DNA of 12,243 nucleotides from positions 1 through 12,243 of the forward strand of contig CALPSU020000040.1 of the NCBI GenBank assembly GCA_943326315.2. The letters run 5' to 3'. The notes beneath the pieces were generated by a model. It was not told where the DNA came from, made no database searches, and saw only the letters and a list, made by a program, of their open reading frames with translations. Shown here piece by piece: positions 7,709 through 12,243 of this stretch. Both the position numbers and the translations under genes were made by a program. The DNA is from Chryseobacterium gleum (GTDB lineage: Bacteria > Bacteroidota > Bacteroidia > Flavobacteriales_D > Crocinitomicaceae). Position 1 is the first letter of the stretch; the number at the start of each line of letters is the position of its first letter.

Positions 7709-7743
7709 GCGGAATCATTTAATTAAATGGTTCCGCATTTTTT
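7709..7743 (+). terminator. Rho-independent terminator after htpG
   Basis: A 12-bp stem (7709-7720 with 7725-7736, starting GCGGAA and ending TTCCGC, one T-G wobble) has a 4-base AATT loop and is followed by six T (7738-7743). It starts 23 bases after the htpG stop and should separate htpG from the downstream J-domain gene. Confidence 0.9.
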
Positions 7744-7763
7744 CATATTAAAAACGTTGGATT

Positions 7764-8540
7764 TTGTTTAAATGGATATTAGCAGTTGGAGGTTATCTTC
7801 TATTAAAAAGTTTTTCAGGAGCTTTTTTAGGGTTTATTATAGGTGGATTTATAGATAACTATCAAACAGTTATAGGTAAGGCAAAAGCACAAGCAAAAGC
7901 GGAAGGGAGAGAATTTAAGTCTGAAGATCTTTTTCAATATTATCAACAGAGATCTTCTCAAAATGATGTTCCAACAATAATCATGGCTCTTTCTGCCGCG
8001 GTAATGAAGGCAGATGGGAAAGTTGTAAAGTCAGAATTAGATTACGTTAAACAATTTTTACAGCAGCAATTTGGTGAAAATTATTCTAATACACATTTAC
8101 AAACCTTAAAGCATTTTTTAGAATCTGGAGATATTCCTTTGGATCAAATTTGTCAAGATATTAAGACAAGAATGCAACCGGAAGTAAGGGTGCAATTGCT
8201 TCATTACATGTTCGGTATAGCCAAAGCGGATGGTATGGTATCCGAATCGGAATTGAACGTGATGAGTGTGATTGCTTCCATGATGGGGGTTTCATCTGTA
8301 GATTTTGAAAGTGTGAAAAACATGTTCTATAGAAATGCAGATTCAGACTACAAAATTCTTGGAATCGAACAATCAGCAACGGACGATGAGGTGAAAAAAG
8401 CTTACCGTAAAATGGCTATAAAATTCCATCCAGACAAAGTAGCCTCAATGGGTGAAGAATATGAAAAAGGAGCTAAAGAAAAATTTCAACAAATTCAAAG
8501 TGCTTACGACAACTTGAAAAAGAGTAGGGGGATTAAATAA
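7764..8540 (+). CDS. Membrane-anchored TerB plus J-domain protein (DjlA-like)
   Basis: A 258-residue co-chaperone-like protein. The N-terminal ~30 residues form a Gly-rich hydrophobic segment (GGYLLLKSFSGAFLGFIIGG) typical of DjlA-like membrane anchors. A TerB-like helical domain follows (about 68-190) with two acidic repeats, KADGKV (82-87) and KADGMVSESEL (153-163). A C-terminal J-domain (195-258) carries the HPD motif (222-224), which stimulates DnaK ATPase. The start must be TTG 7764: the frame is closed by TAA at 7749-7751, no ATG precedes the anchor, and ATG 7772 is in another frame. The neighbour htpG is also a chaperone but is separated by a terminator, so linkage is by location, not a shared transcript. 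I see no promoter in the 20-base gap. The role is inferred from domains; the client is unknown. Confidence 0.88.
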   Translation: MFKWILAVGGYLLLKSFSGAFLGFIIGGFIDNYQTVIGKAKAQAKAEGREFKSEDLFQYYQQRSSQNDVPTIIMALSAAVMKADGKVVKSELDYVKQFLQQQFGENYSNTHLQTLKHFLESGDIPLDQICQDIKTRMQPEVRVQLLHYMFGIAKADGMVSESELNVMSVIASMMGVSSVDFESVKNMFYRNADSDYKILGIEQSATDDEVKKAYRKMAIKFHPDKVASMGEEYEKGAKEKFQQIQSAYDNLKKSRGIK

Positions 8541-8549
8541 TTTTAAATG

Positions 8550-8595
8550 ATTAATGTTGAATGTTTTATAATAAAATTAAACATTCAACATTAAT
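8550..8595. terminator. AT-rich inverted repeat between convergent genes
   Basis: A perfect 17-bp inverted repeat (8550-8566 and 8579-8595) with a 12-base loop. It begins 10 bases after the J-domain gene stop and ends 13 bases before the end of the convergent methylase gene. Its position suggests a bidirectional terminator, but it lacks a GC-rich stem and a clear T-tract. It could also be a dispersed palindromic repeat. Confidence 0.55.
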
Positions 8596-8608
8596 AATCA
8601 AACTTCAA

Positions 8609-9340
8609 TCACCCTTTACTCTGACTAATTCCAATTAAAAACATTGTAGGATACTTCTCTAAATCAAATGCTTTTTCTCTCCAGTTTTTTATTGAATACG
8701 TTCTTACTGAAGCATTAGGCATTGTTAAGTTGTGCGCAATACATAACATTGTTGTATCCGCTAATTCATTTAATAAATCTTCTAAAACATTCATATTTCT
8801 AAAAGGAGTATCCATGAAAATATGAGTTCGATCATTTCTTCTAGCGTCTCCTTCAAAATCTTTAATTTTTTTGACACGTTCTTTTCTTTCTTTTGGAAGG
8901 TAACCATGAAAAGTAAAACTCTGACCGTTAAAGCCACTTCCCATTAAGCCTAAAAGAATTGAAGAAGGACCAACTAAAGGCATAACGTGAATTTCTTTTT
9001 CATGAGCCAATGCTACTAATTCAGCACCTGGATCAGCAATGCCTGGACATCCAGCATCTGAAATGATCGCTAAATTATTACCGTTTAAAACAGGTTTAAT
9101 CATTTGATACAATTCATCTTGAGGAGTTTTCTTATTCAGAATAAAGAAAGTTGATTCATCTATCGGAAATTCACGATCTAATTTACGTAAATAACGACGC
9201 GCCATCTTAATATCTTCAACAGCAAAATATCGAAAAGTCGTTGCAATTTTAGCAACATCAGGAGGGATAATGTCAGTTGTTGTTTCACCTCCTAAAGTTG
9301 TAGGAAGAAGATATATTTTACCGTGAGCTATGTGAGACAT
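8609..9340 (-). CDS. RsmI-like SAM-dependent methyltransferase (tetrapyrrole methylase fold)
   Basis: A 243-residue protein of the tetrapyrrole-methylase superfamily, related to RsmI (16S rRNA C1402 2'-O-methyltransferase). The best-preserved RsmI motif is SDAGCPGIADPG (94-105), followed by VGPSSILLGLMGSGF (123-137) and FHGYLPKERKER (144-153), which are SAM-binding or fold elements. It differs from true RsmI: the N-terminal TPIGN...DIT signature is replaced by LPTTLGGE...IIPPDV, and the protein is ~40 residues shorter than RsmI. It is therefore better called an RsmI-like paralogue, a type I know from other Bacteroidota. The substrate is not known. The start is ATG 9340, 22 bases after the phosphatase stop, so it is the second gene of a two-gene operon. 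Confidence 0.85.
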   Translation of the reverse strand: MSHIAHGKIYLLPTTLGGETTTDIIPPDVAKIATTFRYFAVEDIKMARRYLRKLDREFPIDESTFFILNKKTPQDELYQMIKPVLNGNNLAIISDAGCPGIADPGAELVALAHEKEIHVMPLVGPSSILLGLMGSGFNGQSFTFHGYLPKERKERVKKIKDFEGDARRNDRTHIFMDTPFRNMNVLEDLLNELADTTMLCIAHNLTMPNASVRTYSIKNWREKAFDLEKYPTMFLIGISQSKG

Positions 9341-9362
9341 ATTTTAAGTTTGATTGAACGTG

Positions 9363-9830
9363 TTAAAGTTCGTTATTTTTTATTTTCTCTAGGATAGCAT
9401 CTGTAGCTTTATCCAATAATTTATATACTTCTACAAATCCTTCTTCGCCTCCATAATATGGATCGGGTACTTCGATGTTTTCACCCGGATGAGATACGTT
9501 TAATATTAATTCTACTTTGTTTTTATCTGCTTCTGTTCTTGCTAATTGCAAAACATTGGCTTTGTTGCTTTTATCCATCACATAGATGTGATCAAAATTG
9601 TCAAAGTCTTCCACTGTAAACTTTCTTGATTTTAAATAATCAATAGGTGTTCCGAAAGATCTAGCTGTGTGACACATTCTAATGTCTGGAGATTCACCAG
9701 AATGAATTCCAGTAGTACCTGCTGAATCAACAATTATTTCTAATTTATTGTCGATTATTTTTTTTCTCATAAGCCCATCTGCTAAAGGAGATCGACAAAT
9801 GTTTCCAAGACAAACCATCAAAATTTTCAT
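9363..9830 (-). CDS. Low-molecular-weight protein tyrosine phosphatase
   Basis: A 155-residue cytoplasmic phosphatase of the LMW-PTP/arsenate-reductase fold. The P-loop CLGNICRS gives the catalytic Cys7 and Arg13 (C-x5-R), with Ser14 following. The general-acid Asp123 is in VPDPYYGG (121-128). The length is typical. Tyr125-Tyr126 after the DP motif and the absence of the extra thiols of ArsC argue for a phosphotyrosine phosphatase rather than an arsenate reductase. Bacterial members often act on tyrosine kinases of capsule/exopolysaccharide systems, but no such kinase is visible here. It is first in an operon with the RsmI-like gene; I recall this pair as a recurrent arrangement in Bacteroidota. 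It starts at ATG 9830, and the 250-bp upstream spacer is shared with the sigma gene. Confidence 0.95.
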   Translation of the reverse strand: MKILMVCLGNICRSPLADGLMRKKIIDNKLEIIVDSAGTTGIHSGESPDIRMCHTARSFGTPIDYLKSRKFTVEDFDNFDHIYVMDKSNKANVLQLARTEADKNKVELILNVSHPGENIEVPDPYYGGEEGFVEVYKLLDKATDAILEKIKNNEL

Positions 9831-9974
9831 AGCGCAAAATTAATCAAACTAATGAAATGAAAACGTTTATTTTAATTGATTCTAAACGAAATTCACTTTT
9901 TTCATACTTTGAATAGATTAATTTTCGATCAAAAAGCAAATTTGTCCAACCTTAACACTTAGTTTGTTCATTGA

Positions 9975-10006
9975 TTGGAAATAATTATTTGATTTTAATG
10001 TATTTG
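9975..10006 (+). promoter_or_regulatory. Candidate -33/-7 promoter for the sigma factor gene
   Basis: TTG (9975-9977), 21 bases, then TGTATTTG (9999-10006), one mismatch from the TAnnTTTG -7 box of Bacteroidota. It predicts a start near 10010 and a leader of ~70 bases. The rest of the 9831-10080 spacer shows no other convincing signal in the + direction. Chance matches are common in AT-rich DNA. Confidence 0.3.
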
Positions 10007-10017
10007 AAGATACTATT

Positions 10018-10037
10018 TACTAATTTAAAGGTTAGTA
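10018..10037. repeat. Small inverted repeat TACTAA-N8-TTAGTA upstream of the sigma gene
   Basis: A perfect 6-bp dyad with an 8-base spacer, 43 bases before the sigma-factor ATG and just downstream of the candidate promoter. It could be an operator or a weak leader hairpin. A palindrome this short can be chance. Confidence 0.3.
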
Positions 10038-10080
10038 GGATTTAGAAATAATTTAGGTTATTCATTTAATATACTTTGCC

Positions 10081-10950
10081 ATGAGACAATTAAAAATCGT
10101 TAAACAAGTTACCAATAGAGAAACCGCTTCTTTGGATAAATACTTGCAAGAAATCGGTCGTGAAGACATGATTTCTGCGGATGAAGAAGTTGAATTAGCA
10201 ATTAAAATTAAACAGGGTGACAGGGCTGCTTTAGAGAGGTTAACAAGAGCCAATTTACGTTTTGTTGTATCTGTATCAAAACAATATCAAAATCAAGGTT
10301 TAACGTTGCCTGATTTAATAAATGAAGGTAATATTGGATTAATAAAAGCTGCAGAACGTTTTGACGAAACGAGGGGGTTTAAATTCATATCCTATGCTGT
10401 TTGGTGGATTAGACAATCTATTTTACAAGCATTAGCAGAACAAGCAAGAATTGTTCGTTTGCCTTTGAATAAAATTGGGGTAATAAATAAAATAAATAGA
10501 GCTTATTCTGAATTAGAACAAAAATATGAAAGACCACCTTCTGTAGATGAGTTAGCTGATGTTCTAGAATGTAGCCAAGAAGATGTTAGACAATCCTTGG
10601 CAAATAATGGTAGACATGTTTCAATGGATGCTTCCTTAGTTGAGGGAGATGAATCGTCATCAAATATGTATGATTTATTACCTAATGATAGTTTGCCAAG
10701 TCCTGAAGGAGGGTTAAATACCGAATCATTAAGAAAAGATATTGAAAGATCATTAACAACATTAACTTCAAGAGAGGGCGATGTGGTTAGAATGTATTAT
10801 GGATTAAGTGGGAGATATCCTTTAACATTAGAAGAAATAGGTGAAAAATTTGATTTAACTAGAGAAAGAGTGAGACAAATTAAAGAAAAAGCAATTAGAA
10901 GGTTGAAACATACTTCCAGAAGTCGAATGCTAAAAACATACCTCGGTTAA
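10081..10950 (+). CDS. rpoD: Primary RNA polymerase sigma factor (Bacteroidota sigma-A type)
   Basis: The housekeeping sigma factor that directs RNA polymerase to TTG/TAnnTTTG promoters. It has 289 residues. Region 1.2 starts near 15 (SLDKYLQEIGRE), and no region 1.1 is present. Region 2 is at ~52-125, with NLRFVVSVSKQYQ, DLINEGNIGLIKAAERFD and the -10-reading helix FISYAVWWIRQSI (102-114). Region 3 is at ~127-205. Region 4 is at ~215-285, with the -35-type HTH LTLEEIGEKFDLTRERVRQIKEKAIRRL. The short length and the ends MRQLKI and LKTYLG are typical of the phylum's primary sigma (as in sigma-ABfr of Bacteroides fragilis) and separate it from alternative sigmas. The stop overlaps the priA stop by 4 bases. 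It is divergent from the phosphatase operon. Confidence 0.96.
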   Translation: MRQLKIVKQVTNRETASLDKYLQEIGREDMISADEEVELAIKIKQGDRAALERLTRANLRFVVSVSKQYQNQGLTLPDLINEGNIGLIKAAERFDETRGFKFISYAVWWIRQSILQALAEQARIVRLPLNKIGVINKINRAYSELEQKYERPPSVDELADVLECSQEDVRQSLANNGRHVSMDASLVEGDESSSNMYDLLPNDSLPSPEGGLNTESLRKDIERSLTTLTSREGDVVRMYYGLSGRYPLTLEEIGEKFDLTRERVRQIKEKAIRRLKHTSRSRMLKTYLG

Positions 10951-12243
10951 GCCGGGTCGACATCGATAACCATTCGAATTGATTTATTAAAAGGAACGCT
11001 ATAGAAGGCTGAAACTAGTTCTTGTATGCGTTCCTTTACTTTTTTCTCAGGAGCATCTCTTTCAATTTTTAAGGTAATTTTTTTCAAATACAAATTCCTA
11101 ACTCTTTTTACAACAGGATATTCAGGACCTAAAACTCTCTCTTTAAATATTTCACGGAGTTGATTTCCAAAATCCATTGCCGCCTTGTCCAATATATATT
11201 CTTCTTTATGTTTTAGAGTAATATCAATAAGTTTGTAGAAAGGAGGGTAAAAGAAATTTTTTCTTTCAATTATTTCACTTTCATAAAAACCTACATAATC
11301 GTGGTTTATGATTTTTTGAATTACCCAATGATCAGGATCTCCTGTTTGTATGATTACAGAGCCTCTCTTGTTTTTTCTTCCAGATCTACCTGCAACTTGT
11401 GACATTAACTGATATGATCTTTCAAACGCTCTAAAATCAGTCCTGTTTAATAACATGTCTGCATCCAATACTCCAACTAAACTAACGTTATCAAAATCTA
11501 ACCCTTTAGTTACCATTTGAGTTCCTATTAAAATGTCTATTTGTCTGTTTTCAAAATCATGAATAATATTTTCATACGCATTTTTAGATCTCGTAGTATC
11601 TAAATCCATTCTTTGAATTATTTTATCTGGCAACATCAAAGATAATTCATCTTCTATTTTTTCAGTTCCAAATCCAAGCATTTTTAATCGATTGCTTCCG
11701 CATGCAGAACAAGTGCCGATAGGAGGGGAGTGGTGCCCACAATAGTGACATTTTAATGTGTTTGTGTGCTTATGGTAAGTTAACGATACATCGCAATTTT
11801 TGCATTTAGGTGTCCAATTACATATTTCACATTGCCACATAGGAGTGTAACCTCTCCTGTTTTGAAAGAGTATAATCTGTTCGTTTTTATTTAAAGCACT
11901 TCGCATAGTATCCATCAAATAGGATGAAAAATGGGATTGCATGCTTTTTTGACGTCTTTCTTTTTTTAAATCAGCGCAAAATATTTCCGGCATTTGAATT
12001 CCTCCAAAACGTTCAGTCAGATTTATTAGCCCATATTTTCCATTTAAAGCATTGTAATAACTTTCAATTGAAGGTGTTGCGGATCCTAAAAGCACTTTAG
12101 CTTTATACATGTGACCTAAAACTACAGCGCAATCTCTTGCATTATACCTTGGAGATGGATCGTATTGTTTAAATGAACTTTCGTGTTCCTCATCCACTAT
12201 GATTAAACCTAGATCAGAAAATGGAAGAAAAATGGAAGAGCGG
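10947..12243 (-). CDS. priA: Primosomal replication-restart helicase PriA, 3' part (5' end outside window)
   Basis: A 3'-to-5' superfamily-2 DNA helicase that reloads the replisome at stalled forks. About 431 C-terminal residues are present, roughly half of the usual protein. The frame is open to the right edge and reads ...LGLIIVDEEHESSFKQ, so the GTG at 12197 is an internal Val codon of the DEEH (Walker B) segment, not a start. Numbered from that Val: GSATPS (motif III) 38-43; the zinc-binding module with eight cysteines C123, C126, C132, C135, C150, C153, C163 and C166; QMVTKG (motif V) 227-232; and QVAGRSGR (motif VI) 267-274. The N-terminal DNA-binding domain and Walker A are outside. 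The TAA stop shares the palindromic TTAA with the convergent sigma-factor stop. Confidence 0.97.
   Translation of the reverse strand, partial: RSSIFLPFSDLGLIIVDEEHESSFKQYDPSPRYNARDCAVVLGHMYKAKVLLGSATPSIESYYNALNGKYGLINLTERFGGIQMPEIFCADLKKERRQKSMQSHFSSYLMDTMRSALNKNEQIILFQNRRGYTPMWQCEICNWTPKCKNCDVSLTYHKHTNTLKCHYCGHHSPPIGTCSACGSNRLKMLGFGTEKIEDELSLMLPDKIIQRMDLDTTRSKNAYENIIHDFENRQIDILIGTQMVTKGLDFDNVSLVGVLDADMLLNRTDFRAFERSYQLMSQVAGRSGRKNKRGSVIIQTGDPDHWVIQKIINHDYVGFYESEIIERKNFFYPPFYKLIDITLKHKEEYILDKAAMDFGNQLREIFKERVLGPEYPVVKRVRNLYLKKITLKIERDAPEKKVKERIQELVSAFYSVPFNKSIRMVIDVDPA

Larger units (their letters stand above)
9831..10080. other. 250-bp divergent spacer between phosphatase operon and sigma gene
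   Basis: Very AT-rich and without an ORF of interest or RNA gene that I can recognise. It must carry both divergent promoters. The only signals I can point to are the listed TTG/TGTATTTG pair, the TACTAA dyad, and a CAAAATTA (a TAnnTTTG box on the minus strand) at 9835-9842 that lies too close to the phosphatase ATG to be convincing. Confidence 0.6.

Noticed and set aside
7772..7858. ATG just after the TTG, as an alternative start for the J-domain gene
   Set aside because: It is in a different frame and stops after about 28 codons. The TTG frame holds the anchor, TerB and J-domains.
10062..10253. Open frame on the minus strand over the start of the sigma gene
   Set aside because: It is a shadow of the conserved sigma coding sequence, with no independent support.
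12195..12197. GTG as the start of a 416-residue protein
   Set aside because: The frame stays open to the window edge, and the upstream residues (LGLII) continue the PriA helicase core. This GTG encodes the Val before DEEH.
1..12243. tRNA/rRNA genes, CRISPR array, insertion sequence, phage or toxin-antitoxin genes
   Set aside because: No cloverleaf, spaced repeats, transposase, integrase or small paired genes were recognised. The coding density is taken up by the listed genes.

Overview
The window is AT-rich chromosomal DNA from a member of the Bacteroidota, most likely Flavobacteriales. The best evidence is the primary sigma factor. It is a compact 289-residue protein that lacks region 1.1 and has the N-terminus (MRQLKI...) and C-terminus (...LKTYLG) typical of the phylum's housekeeping sigma. 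Starts without Shine-Dalgarno sequences, several GTG/TTG starts and tightly packed genes fit the same assignment. Assignment below order level would be a guess.

Layout, left to right. (1) Positions 1-1967, + strand: the 3' part of biotin synthase bioB, followed with no gap by bioF, so this is the end of a biotin biosynthesis operon. (2) Positions 5655-1957, - strand: a three-gene unit made of two tandem paralogous multi-pass membrane proteins of unknown function (about 490 residues each, overlapping by 4 bp), followed by a YdfG-type short-chain dehydrogenase (8 bp overlap). The dehydrogenase converges on bioF and overlaps its end. (3) Positions 5656-5796: a divergent control region containing a candidate sigma-54-like promoter for htpG with repeated TTTGTC-type sites upstream. 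(4) Positions 5797-8540, + strand: htpG (Hsp90), a strong terminator, then a membrane-anchored TerB plus J-domain co-chaperone. The two genes form a small chaperone neighbourhood. (5) A 17-bp AT-rich inverted repeat separates this from a - strand pair (9830-8609): a low-molecular-weight protein tyrosine phosphatase followed by an RsmI-like tetrapyrrole-methylase-family protein. (6) Positions 9831-10080: a 250-bp divergent spacer. (7) The primary sigma factor rpoD/sigA on +, whose stop overlaps the stop of the convergent priA (3' part only, running off the right edge).

Most genes are conserved housekeeping functions (cofactor synthesis, protein folding, transcription initiation, replication restart). 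The unexplained part is the duplicated membrane-protein operon. Its two products keep identical signature segments in the membrane-proximal parts and diverge in a large soluble loop. They look somewhat like polysaccharide polymerase or GT-C-like membrane enzymes, but nothing in the window proves that. I found no tRNA, rRNA, CRISPR array, insertion sequence or phage gene. No stretch without a gene exceeds 300 bases.
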